Below are positions 8,686 to 15,900 of a DNA stretch of 22,425 nucleotides, one piece after another; the first letter of the stretch is position 1, and each line of letters begins with the position of its first letter. The DNA comes from a virus: positions 1 through 22,425 of IMG/VR virus record IMGVR_UViG_3300030109_002138; one strand, given 5' to 3'. Under the pieces are notes generated by a model. That model had not been told where the DNA came from and did no database searches. It saw only the letters and a program-made list of their open reading frames with translations. Both the position numbers and the translations under genes were made by a program.

Positions 8686-9141
8686 TTACCCTTTGAATAT
8701 GCTTGTAACCTTTTCACTACTTCGACCACCGAAATAAGCTAGAACAACAGCCATCATAACTTTTTCAAAAGTATCGTTCCATAATTCATTTATATGAAAA
8801 GGTATTGTTTCTACACTATCTAGTATACCTGCAAAAGAAAATACAACAATACACCATACTAAAACTAATGGACGTACATTTTTTGACATCCAAGAATCAG
8901 ACATAGAATCTGCTTCCCATCTTGATGTTATAGCTTCTATTTCTTTATTCTGTTGTTCGTATATTATTTGTTGTAATTTTATCTTATCATCTGCAGGAGC
9001 ATCTGATTTTATTATTTCAGCTATAGCTTCTTTAGGAGAAGTTACTCCTTGTAATACATTTCCTAATGTAGGGTTTATTACAGAAGCAGCACCAAATAAC
9101 AATTGACCTACCGTAGTATCTTTAAATTTCTTTTTTGACAT
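8686..9141 (-). CDS. Holin-like membrane protein (3TM holin type)
   Basis: A 151-residue protein whose layout matches the 3TM-holin family (the family I know as Holin_3TMs, related to gene-transfer-agent holins). There is an amphipathic or weakly hydrophobic N-terminal segment (about residues 11-33), a charged linker with Gln/Glu-rich helix, the typical stretch RWEADSMSDSWMSKNVRP (74-91), a strong membrane segment (about 90-109, PLVLVWCIVVFSFAG), a short loop, and a second membrane segment (about 127-140, VMMAVVLAYFGGR). The end is SSEKVTSIFKG. The protein would form lesions in the inner membrane to release or activate a lysin at the end of infection. No endolysin is seen next to it; the neighbours are small structural-like genes. 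Confidence 0.8.
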   Translation of the reverse strand: MSKKKFKDTTVGQLLFGAASVINPTLGNVLQGVTSPKEAIAEIIKSDAPADDKIKLQQIIYEQQNKEIEAITSRWEADSMSDSWMSKNVRPLVLVWCIVVFSFAGILDSVETIPFHINELWNDTFEKVMMAVVLAYFGGRSSEKVTSIFKG

Positions 9142-9144
9142 TAT

Positions 9145-9924
9145 TTAATTAGTTTCTTCAGTTTCTTCGCTAATAATTTCCCAGTCTCCAACGTTTCTCT
9201 CTGTACTTGTACTACTACTAGGAGGATTGTCTATGTTGTACTGTATTGATTCTTCTTTCCATTCTTCAAAATTCATTCCTTTGTACGTGCCATCATCTTC
9301 AACAATCTCTTCCCATCTTTCTTCATACCCAGGTCTTTGATTTTCGTTAGTGGTTGTAGTTATATCTCTTTGTTCTGTAATGGTAGTTAATAAACCTTTA
9401 TTTATTTCTTTCCACTCTTCATATTGCTTTGGTCTATATTTTCTATACCAGCTGTCATTATAATTATAGACAAATTCAGGATCAGTTTTTCCTTGTTTTC
9501 TAATCCATGTGTCAAAAAGACTTTTTCGCGTACAAGGTGGTAGTGCGTATTTAGAGTCCATGTTACGTCTAGATCTGTAATCCCTTACAAACTGATGGTA
9601 TGAGTCAAGCATTTCTTTACCTTTTTTAAAATCTCGTTTTCCATCTTCATTTTTAAACTGCTGTTGCATGTTAGATATTCTTCTAATTGTCCAGTCTCGA
9701 GCTGTTTCTGGGTTACACTTTCCTCCACCTGAGCTTACGTGTCTTACATTAGTTCCAGGCGTGTAGCTTTTACTAGTTCTTGTTTCAGTCTCAACCTCAG
9801 TATTTCCTGAGTGACCTGCTTCGTGATTAAATAACGGAGTGTTTGATTCCATTTTCTGCATTCCTCTAGGTATATTAGAGTTTGAATATCGAGATGTAAA
9901 AGGATTATTTATTTTAAATGCCAT
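9145..9924 (-). CDS. Unknown protein with NPF/TPL motif N-terminus
   Basis: A 259-residue hydrophilic protein with no family I can name. It begins MAFKINNPFTSRYSNSN and carries SNTPLFNHEAGHSGN near residue 30, so it belongs to the run of neighbouring proteins that share a short S/T/N-P-F/M/L motif. The HEAGH string has the HExxH spacing but sits in a low-complexity N-terminus and is unlikely to be catalytic. The middle (about 75-185) is basic and aromatic-rich with many Arg, Tyr and Trp (CNPETARDWTIRRISNM, WYRKYRPKQYEEWKE) and probably helical. The last 60 residues are acidic and Ser/Thr-rich, ending in EEWKEES and IISEETEETN. Spacing to both neighbours is 2-3 nt. Likely a virion or maturation protein by position; function unknown. 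Confidence 0.6.
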   Translation of the reverse strand: MAFKINNPFTSRYSNSNIPRGMQKMESNTPLFNHEAGHSGNTEVETETRTSKSYTPGTNVRHVSSGGGKCNPETARDWTIRRISNMQQQFKNEDGKRDFKKGKEMLDSYHQFVRDYRSRRNMDSKYALPPCTRKSLFDTWIRKQGKTDPEFVYNYNDSWYRKYRPKQYEEWKEINKGLLTTITEQRDITTTTNENQRPGYEERWEEIVEDDGTYKGMNFEEWKEESIQYNIDNPPSSSTSTERNVGDWEIISEETEETN

Positions 9925-9926
9925 AA

Positions 9927-10271
9927 TTAATATTTTTCAAATGGATCAGTTTGTGAATATGCTTCAGATTCCCATGGTAAGTTTTTATTACCTTCTTGCA
10001 TTTCTTCTCTTGAATATTTTTTTCCTTTCCAGTATACAAACTCATCATCATAATCTAAATCACCTCTTTTGATTTGATCTATGTGAACTTTTTCGTGTTC
10101 TATTACACTTTCTCTTTCTTCTGGATCGGTTATTTTATCTGATACTAATATAGTACCATTTTTATTTGCTTTTCCTAAAACACCTTCTTCTAAATCAACA
10201 TTATGTATAGGTGTATTATCTTCCATAAATGGAGCATTGATTTTAAAACCTTTACTTAATCTAAAGAACAT
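9927..10271 (-). CDS. Small HExxH protein, metallopeptidase-like
   Basis: A 114-residue protein. The N-terminus FRLSKGFKINAPFMEDNTPIHNVDLEEGVLGKANKNGTI repeats the APF/TPI motif of the neighbouring proteins. In the middle is VIEHEKVHIDQIKRGDLDYDDEF: a helix with HExxH (HEKVH) followed about 10 residues later by acidic residues that could give a third zinc ligand, a pattern seen in small zincin-type metallopeptidases. The C-terminal part, YWKGKKYSREEMQEGNKNLPWESEAY, places another Glu (WESEAY), a common third-ligand position. It is much shorter than most metallopeptidases, so activity is uncertain. I recall similar small proteins in uncultured marine phages. It could process neighbouring virion proteins or be a structural remnant. 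The start is 4 nt from the previous stop. Confidence 0.6.
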   Translation of the reverse strand: MFFRLSKGFKINAPFMEDNTPIHNVDLEEGVLGKANKNGTILVSDKITDPEERESVIEHEKVHIDQIKRGDLDYDDEFVYWKGKKYSREEMQEGNKNLPWESEAYSQTDPFEKY

Positions 10272-10275
10272 ATTA

Positions 10276-10428
10276 TTATTTATAAGGAAATTTTTTATTT
10301 AAATAGTTTTGTCTTTCTTGACAACCACAGGGTTTATTAAGGCTGCTGGCAATATTCTGCACAACAGCCTTAATACCTGTTTTGTTAGTGAACTTTGCGA
10401 TTGAATCGCCTAATCCTCTAGACTTCAT
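10276..10428 (-). CDS. 50-residue protein with CGC motif
   Basis: A short gene filling the gap between two longer ones, with 2-nt and 4-nt spacings: the previous TAA is followed by GT and then this ATG. The product starts MKSRGLGDSIAKFTNKTGIK, continues with an amphipathic helix (AVVQNIASSL), and ends NKPCGCQERQNYLNKKFPYK. The ending pattern P-C-G-C-x2-R-x3-LN-x2-FPY is one I recall from small proteins in many phages, including marine ones, with no agreed function; two Cys alone could bind metal only as a dimer. Conserved motif, perfect spacing and normal codon use make it a real gene. An 11-bp perfect inverted repeat lies inside the coding sequence. Confidence 0.72.
   Translation of the reverse strand: MKSRGLGDSIAKFTNKTGIKAVVQNIASSLNKPCGCQERQNYLNKKFPYK
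10335..10375. repeat. 11-bp perfect inverted repeat inside a small gene
   Basis: Arms TATTAAGGCTG and CAGCCTTAATA are separated by 19 nt, within the 50-residue CGC-motif gene. It would give a stable RNA hairpin just after the abundant 143-residue structural gene on the minus-strand transcript. It is not followed by a T-run, so it is not a standard terminator. It might protect the 3' end of the upstream message or slow ribosomes. Confidence 0.5.
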
Positions 10429-10430
10429 AC

Positions 10431-10862
10431 TTATGCTACTGTAAAGCTTCTAAAGTATACCTTAAGTGTTGGGCTGTAAGCAGCTGTTGCATCCGCTGTA
10501 TCTTGCGGTAAACTAACTGAAGACTTAACACCACCTGGGTTAGCTGTAATTGCTCTTTGAATAGCAGCTTTAACTTTATTTACATAATTAGCTGAAGCTG
10601 GTACGTTGTTGTTAGGTGAAGCACCTGCGCCAGCAGCTGTAGCTACTAACATAGTTGCTGTAGTTGGTCCACCACCAGTTGAAAGATTTAATGTTGCTTT
10701 AATAGCGCCATCATCTGGAGCTCCTGCAGCAGTTACTACAACTGATACATTTACAATACTATCTGCTAACAATAAATTGTCTCCATCCATTTGAGGAGCT
10801 GGAGTACCACCTTGTCCAGTAGTAACACCACCTACAACGTTGAAATTAATCCATTTTGCCAT
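10431..10862 (-). CDS. Abundant structural protein, decoration-like
   Basis: A 143-residue protein, low in charge and rich in Ala, Gly, Thr, Val and Asn, with no Cys and no membrane segment. It begins MAKWINFNVVGG, has a Gly/Pro-rich turn (TGQGGTPAPQMDG), a beta-rich core, one helix (ANYVNKVKAAIQRAITA about 93-109) and a final strand LKVYFRSFTVA. The base composition is clearly richer in G+C than its neighbours and the codons are of the highly expressed kind, like the capsid gene. The unusual A-rich leader of repeated CAAAAA directly precedes it. These features suggest an abundant virion component such as a head decoration or minor shell protein; the specific role is inferred. The spacing to the downstream 50-residue gene is 2 nt. 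Confidence 0.65.
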   Translation of the reverse strand: MAKWINFNVVGGVTTGQGGTPAPQMDGDNLLLADSIVNVSVVVTAAGAPDDGAIKATLNLSTGGGPTTATMLVATAAGAGASPNNNVPASANYVNKVKAAIQRAITANPGGVKSSVSLPQDTADATAAYSPTLKVYFRSFTVA

Positions 10863-10880
10863 GATTTTTGTTTTTAATTA

Positions 10881-10904
10881 TTTTTGTTTTTGTTTTTGTT
10901 TTTG
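10881..10904 (-). promoter_or_regulatory. A-rich (CAAAAA) repeat leader of structural gene
   Basis: On the minus strand the leader holds four perfect CAAAAA units and further A-runs right up to the ATG of the 143-residue structural gene. In hosts that do not rely on Shine-Dalgarno pairing, unstructured A-rich leaders favour ribosome entry, so this may be a translation enhancer. A weak 5-bp hairpin (ACAGT/ACTGT) lies just upstream after the previous stop. Confidence 0.45.
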
Positions 10905-10931
10905 GTTTTATACAGTTCCATGACTGTTTTT

Positions 10932-11402
10932 TTATTCACTAGAATTTACTCCAGAACTTGTTAGAGAAAATATTTTATTTGTATCTATTCTACCATCTTC
11001 ATTCAATAATCCGTCTTTTTCTAATTTAGCTGTATCTCTAGCTGTAATATAACTTTGGTATCCTTTAGGATCTATAAGTTTTTGAGCTTGACTACCTGGT
11101 TTTAATTTTTTTGATTTCACCTTGGTTTTATTATCATCTTCATTATCTTTTTTATTTCCTGCTAAAGCTCTACCTATATTAATTAAACCTTGAGTAAATT
11201 GTCTACCACCACTATTTATAGAGGCATAGTTAGATTCAGTGCTTAGTTTGTAATCACCTGGATTAGCACTAACAGTAGGTACAGATATGAAATTTGTAGG
11301 CATACTGCTTTTGTAACTAAATGGTGATCTATTATTAAACCCTATATTAAAAGAATTTTTATTACCTAAAAAGTTTGTTTTATATTTACCTAAAGTATCC
11401 AT
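10932..11402 (-). CDS. Unknown basic protein with SPF motif
   Basis: A 156-residue protein of unknown family. The N-terminal half is Asn/Ser/Phe-rich and looks unstructured (FLGNKNSFNIGFNN), carrying RSPFSYKSSMP near residue 25, the motif shared with neighbouring genes. The middle GGRQFTQGLINIGRALAG (about 67-84) may be a short amphipathic helix. Then comes a strongly charged linker (KKDNEDDNKTKVKSKKLKPGSQ) and a C-terminal part with DPKGYQSYITARDTAKLEKDGLLNEDGRIDTN. The composition suggests a virion-associated internal or assembly protein. It starts 1 nt from the preceding stop and is followed by the longest A-rich leader in the block. No catalytic motif is seen. Confidence 0.55.
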   Translation of the reverse strand: MDTLGKYKTNFLGNKNSFNIGFNNRSPFSYKSSMPTNFISVPTVSANPGDYKLSTESNYASINSGGRQFTQGLINIGRALAGNKKDNEDDNKTKVKSKKLKPGSQAQKLIDPKGYQSYITARDTAKLEKDGLLNEDGRIDTNKIFSLTSSGVNSSE

Positions 11403-11403
11403 A

Positions 11404-11997
11404 TTATCCCGCGTGATAACCCCTTAAAGCAGCTTTTGCCTTTGATTCACTACCATATTTAGCTGGCCAAGGTTTATCTGTTTTATTGCTAATTACTCTC
11501 CAAGATCCACCCATTTTTTTAATACATCCACTACCACCTTCGTCTATAGCACATGCGTTAAACGGTGATCTATCAGACATATTTTCATAATATGCTTCTT
11601 GAGGATCTTGTTGGAAACCAGCTTCACCTCTTTTAGGTTCTTTACTTTTCTTTAACATTTCATAATAAATATCTTGCTCATCACCTTCTGTTCTTCTAGC
11701 TATTCTTTTAGCCTCTCTTTTCATATGCTTATCGGTGTGTCTAGTAGCTGGAGACATATGATTTTTTCTCATATGATTATCAAGTTTCATACCTCCAGTT
11801 TTACTCATTTCTTGATGAGTTTTTCCTGACTCATCTTTCATACTAGCTGGAGAATCATGATCATGTCTAACATTTTCTAAATAATGTAATCTTGCAGAAT
11901 CTGACAAGTCTTTATTATATGCTTCTTTTGCATCATATCTCTCGTCTGCTCTTTTAGAAAAACGAGGGTGATTACCACTATATCTTTTATGTCCCAT
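11404..11997 (-). CDS. His/Lys-rich protein with SPF motif
   Basis: A 197-residue, very hydrophilic protein with unusually many His, Lys, Arg and Met. The first 120 residues look disordered (GHKRYSGNHPRFSKRADERYD; HMRKNHMSPATRHTDKHMKRE) and contain SPASMKD and SPATRH. Around residue 143 is DRSPFNACAIDEGGSGCIKKM, with two Cys. The C-terminal 40 residues look like a small folded unit, GSWRVISNKTDKPWPAKYGSESKAKAALRGYHAG, of a type I recall at the ends of small marine phage proteins. High basic charge suggests binding to DNA or to acidic capsid surfaces, perhaps packaged with the genome. The gap to each neighbour is 1-2 nt. Function unknown. Confidence 0.6.
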   Translation of the reverse strand: MGHKRYSGNHPRFSKRADERYDAKEAYNKDLSDSARLHYLENVRHDHDSPASMKDESGKTHQEMSKTGGMKLDNHMRKNHMSPATRHTDKHMKREAKRIARRTEGDEQDIYYEMLKKSKEPKRGEAGFQQDPQEAYYENMSDRSPFNACAIDEGGSGCIKKMGGSWRVISNKTDKPWPAKYGSESKAKAALRGYHAG

Positions 11998-11999
11998 AA

Positions 12000-12680
12000 T
12001 TAACTCATTTTTGGATCAGAAGAGTAAGCTCCTTTTCCCATAAATTTTTCCATTCCTTTTGATTCGTCTCTACGATCTTTCATAGATTGTTTTTTGCTAG
12101 ATTCTTTACCGTCTTTAGCTAAACTTTCATCTAATCTATCATCGTACCCTTGTCTATTAAATGGACTACTTTTGTGATGATGCTCATCTGCTTTAGTAGA
12201 ATTTCTTGCTACGTGTTTTTTATAATCTTCATCACTTCCTGGATGATTTTTTCTTCCTCCTTTTGCTTTTGCTGGAGAACCTTTAGCATCACCTTTTTCA
12301 ATATCTACTATTGGCATGTCTTTTAATTCTGCTGACTCTCTATTCATTGGTGAATGTGGATGAGAATGTGATCCTTTATCAGTATCATAATTCATAGCTG
12401 GTGAATCTCCTTTTCTATGCATGTCATCTACGATAGGCATATATTTTAATTCATCAACTCCTTGAATTCCATATTTGCTAGCGTTTTCCATAGGTGATTC
12501 ATGACCTGCTTCCATAGGTGATTCATGACCTGCGTTCATAGGTGACTCGTGACCTGCATACATTGGTGAATTCATATACATAGCTGAATCTCTATGCATA
12601 CCTTGCTTTTTTTCAGCTTTGTACATATGTAAAGCTGACTTCATCATTTTTACCGGGTTTTTCTTTTGTGAATAAGGCAT
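12000..12680 (-). CDS. His/Met-rich protein with AGHESPM tandem repeats
   Basis: A 226-residue hydrophilic protein. The N-terminus is basic (MPYSQKKNPVKMMKSALHMYKAEKKQG). Residues about 35-66 hold three near-identical 8-residue repeats, AGHESPMx, encoded by 24-bp tandem DNA repeats, flanked by NSPMY. Further copies of the same short motif are HSPMNRES and KSSPFNRQGYDD, and ELKYMPIVDDM/ELKDMPIVDIE is a second repeated element. His clusters (SHSHPHSP, DEHHHKS) suggest metal binding or pH response. The C-terminus is Lys/Ser/Asp-rich. No known domain is visible and most of it should be disordered. It is the upstream partner of the equally His-rich 197-residue gene, 2 nt away, so both may act together in the virion. 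Confidence 0.6.
   Translation of the reverse strand: MPYSQKKNPVKMMKSALHMYKAEKKQGMHRDSAMYMNSPMYAGHESPMNAGHESPMEAGHESPMENASKYGIQGVDELKYMPIVDDMHRKGDSPAMNYDTDKGSHSHPHSPMNRESAELKDMPIVDIEKGDAKGSPAKAKGGRKNHPGSDEDYKKHVARNSTKADEHHHKSSPFNRQGYDDRLDESLAKDGKESSKKQSMKDRRDESKGMEKFMGKGAYSSDPKMS
12488..12575. repeat. 24-bp tandem repeats inside the His/Met-rich gene
   Basis: About 3.6 copies of a 24-bp unit beginning CCATAGGTGATTCATGACCT, in frame, each encoding the 8-residue AGHESPMx unit. The first two copies are nearly identical and the later ones diverge, consistent with recent local expansion by slippage. The array is coding and lacks spacers, so it is not a CRISPR. Confidence 0.85.
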
Positions 12681-12713
12681 AATTGTTTTTTTTATTGTTA
12701 TTGTTTTTTTTAT

Positions 12714-12959
12714 TTATACTGGTAAATCTTCATACTTATCTGCATAGTCTGCAGGTAAATAAGACTCCATAGAACTTATTTGTTCAGCGGATAATTCTGT
12801 TTTATAGAAATCATTAGCTAATACCCATTCAAAATGAGTTTTAATAGCTTCTAAATTTTCATTTGCTGCTGCTTGTTCTAATTGCCTACTTATTTGGTTA
12901 GTAATTACCTCTTTGTGCGAATCAGGTGTGTTTTCTGTTGTTATTACGTTTTTATACAT
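12714..12959 (-). CDS. Small helical acidic protein, unknown
   Basis: An 81-residue acidic protein that lies directly downstream of the large fibre gene (14-nt gap). It looks all-helical: SHKEVITNQISRQLEQAAANENLEAIKTHFEWVLANDFY, then a turn and LSAEQISSMESYLPADYADKYEDLPV. No membrane segment, no Cys, no catalytic motif. Position just after a fibre gene fits a tail-fibre assembly factor or a small structural protein, but nothing in the sequence proves that. It is followed by an A-rich leader containing repeated CAATAA-type units ahead of the His/Met-rich gene. Confidence 0.55.
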   Translation of the reverse strand: MYKNVITTENTPDSHKEVITNQISRQLEQAAANENLEAIKTHFEWVLANDFYKTELSAEQISSMESYLPADYADKYEDLPV

Positions 12960-12973
12960 TTTATTAATTTTTG

Positions 12974-15900
12974 TTAGTTTTTACAATTTTTACAATTTTT
13001 TACTTCTTCTCTTAATTCTTGGATTGCTTTAACAAGTACAGGGATTAATCTTCCGTAACTTGCTTTTAATTTTTCAGGATTATTTGAGTTAACAAGTTGT
13101 AGAAATTCATCATCAGATTCTTGTAAATCTTGAGCAATAAATCCTAAATCTTTTAACCCTTTTCTTTCTCCATCTCTTTGATTCCACTCAAAAGTTACTG
13201 GCTTTAAAGAATCTATTAAATCTAATCCATAGTTAGAATCTTGAATATTTGTTTTATCTCTTTTATCTGATAAAGCTGATATGGTTTGAACTTGACAATG
13301 AATAGCAGTAATACTAGAGTTTCCAAAAGTAACTGTATTACTTCCGTTTCCTGCAGCATTTCTACCTAAAATAATGGAGTTGTTATCTGAGCCACTACCT
13401 AAATCTGCACCCTGCCCAATTACAACGTTTTGACTACCTGTAGTAGCTGTTAAAACTGCATTTTCTCCGATTACTACGTTAGAACTTCCACCATCAGTAT
13501 TTTTATATGCAGAAACACCTATTACAGTATTACCACCACTACCACCTCTACGCTGAAGCATAGCGTTCATACCAATTGCAACATTACTACCAGCAGTTGA
13601 AGTTCCTGCGCCATATCCTTTACCTGCGCCTGTACCAATAAAAGTATTATTAGCACCAACACCAGCAGAATTAGCTTCATAACCAAGACTAGTATTTGAG
13701 CCATCAGTTGTAAGTGCGTAACCAGCTTGATAACCTAAATTTGTGTTTGAGGTTCCAGAAGTATTTGAGTAACCTGATTGATAACCTACTGAAACTAAAC
13801 CACTAACAGTTGACAGTGCATTTCCAGCATTTGCACCAACTAGAGTATTGTTATCCCCACTACTTAAATTATTTCCAGCTTGATGCCCAAGAGCTGTATT
13901 AAATTCAGCACTATAACCACTTGCTGCTAAACAATTAGAGCCAATAGCTACAGTTTGCCCCGCGCCTGCTGTTACATTAGATGCCATATAATTACCAATA
14001 AATACACAACTTGTTGCAGCAGCACTAGTTTCCATAACCCCTTGCCCAATTGCCACATTTGCAATCCCTGATCCAGCACCTTTAGCGCAATTTTTACCTA
14101 TAAAAACATTATAACCACCAGTGTGTCCATATCCTGCATCGTAACCTATACATACTCTATCTACGCCAGTTGTATTAGAATAACCAGCTTGATAACCCAT
14201 ATTAGTATTTCCTGTTCCTGAACTTTGAGAATAACCGGATTTAAAACCAACTGACACATGTCCAGCTGCTGTATTAGACCTACCAGCGTTTCGACCAACA
14301 GAAACCATTTCAGATGCCCCACCTGATATACCAGAAGCAAAACTTCCTATGGCAACAGAATCTTCAACTCCTGATCCCCAATTTGTACCCGCAGAACTAC
14401 CAATAGCGACATTATCATCACCAGCATTGGCTCTACAAGCCATATCTCCAATAACTACATTTCTGTCAGAACCAGCAGCCATCCCTTTTGCAGCTTCATA
14501 ACCATATACTGTATTACTATTAGCAGTAGTTATAGTCGAAGCAGCATCGTATCCAATTATAGTGTGTCTTGTACCTGTGGTTAACGCGTTACCCGCTGAA
14601 CTTCCAATTACTGTATTCTCTTGAGGATTACCACTTAAACCAGCAGGTATATTTACTAAATAACTTGAAGTTCCATCTATTAAACAATCAGTTAATCCAT
14701 TTAAAGAGGTTGCACCACCACCTCCGGCAGCTTGTAAAGTTATTAAACCTGTACCAGAAGCAAAAGTTAAAACATCTCCATCGGATGCACTCGCTTGTAA
14801 ACCTGGTATTCTTAATGCTGTTACGTTAGCATCACCAAAAGTTATTTCATTTGTAGCACCTATTGCGCTAGGTTGTGCCTCGTTTCCAATAACAGTTAAA
14901 TTACTACCTGTAGTAACAGTTTTTCCTGTTTCATAACCAATAAAAGTATTATTATCTCCATCAGTTATTGCTGCTCCGGAATTATACCCTACTAAAGTAT
15001 TATAAAACGCTCCTGCGGCTACTGTACCTGCGTAATTTCCAATAGCAACGTTTCTATCTTTTGCTGTTCCTGTTGCGTTTAAAGCTTGGTATCCTATAGA
15101 AATATTATCATTTCCTGCTTGATTCCATTTCCCTGACTCCATACCAACCATAACATTTCTTGCACCCGTAGTTATATATCTACCTGCTTCTGTTCCTATT
15201 GCTGTGTTGCTATCACCTGCGCCTGTTTGCTCTCCAGTTTTTACACCAATAAAAGTATTTGATGCTCCAGTATTGTTTTCTCCAGCTTCAACACCTATAC
15301 AAGTACGTGATCCAGCGGTTGTGTTTGCGTAACCAGCATTATAACCTAAATTAGTATTACTTGCTCCAGATGTGTTTGAGTAACCTGCTGCATATCCAAT
15401 ATTTACTGTATAAGTTGCAATATTACTTCTTCCACATTGCCCTGCTCCTACTGCTACAGCACCAGTTTGAGCATCTGAGCCATAAGCACCAGCTTCTCTA
15501 CCAATTAGGACAGTTTCATTTCCACCTACTTGTCCTGCAGAATCCCCTATAATAGTTGCTTTAGTTTGTGTGCCTGCATCTACACCCGCATTATCTCCTA
15601 TAATTACAGCATTATTCCCAGTTCCACTATATTTAGCATTATATCCAATTACAATATTATTTTGAAAAGTTGCTGCAGATGAGTTTCCTGCTGCTCTTGA
15701 GCCTATAATAACATTTTGCGCACTTGTTGTAATTCTGCTTCCTGTATCAGCGTCTCCTAAAATAGTATTTCCACTTCCTGTTGTTAAGTTACCTCCCCCT
15801 TGAATTAATAAGTTATCACTTGGCGTACCACTTAAACCACTTGGAATATTTACAAAATAAGATGATATAGTACTACCACTACCTGTAATTAATACATCAC

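Noticed and set aside
9787-9840. HEAGH in the 259-residue protein as a metallopeptidase site
   Set aside because: It sits in a short low-complexity N-terminal segment next to the TPLF motif, with no helix context or third ligand visible.
10911-10935. Hairpin ACAGT/ACTGT followed by T-run as a terminator
   Set aside because: Only five pairs, and the T-run lies on the plus strand where no plus-strand gene ends; on the minus strand the T-run precedes nothing.
12488-12575. Possible CRISPR array from regularly spaced repeats
   Set aside because: The repeats are contiguous 24-bp units in one reading frame without unique spacers.
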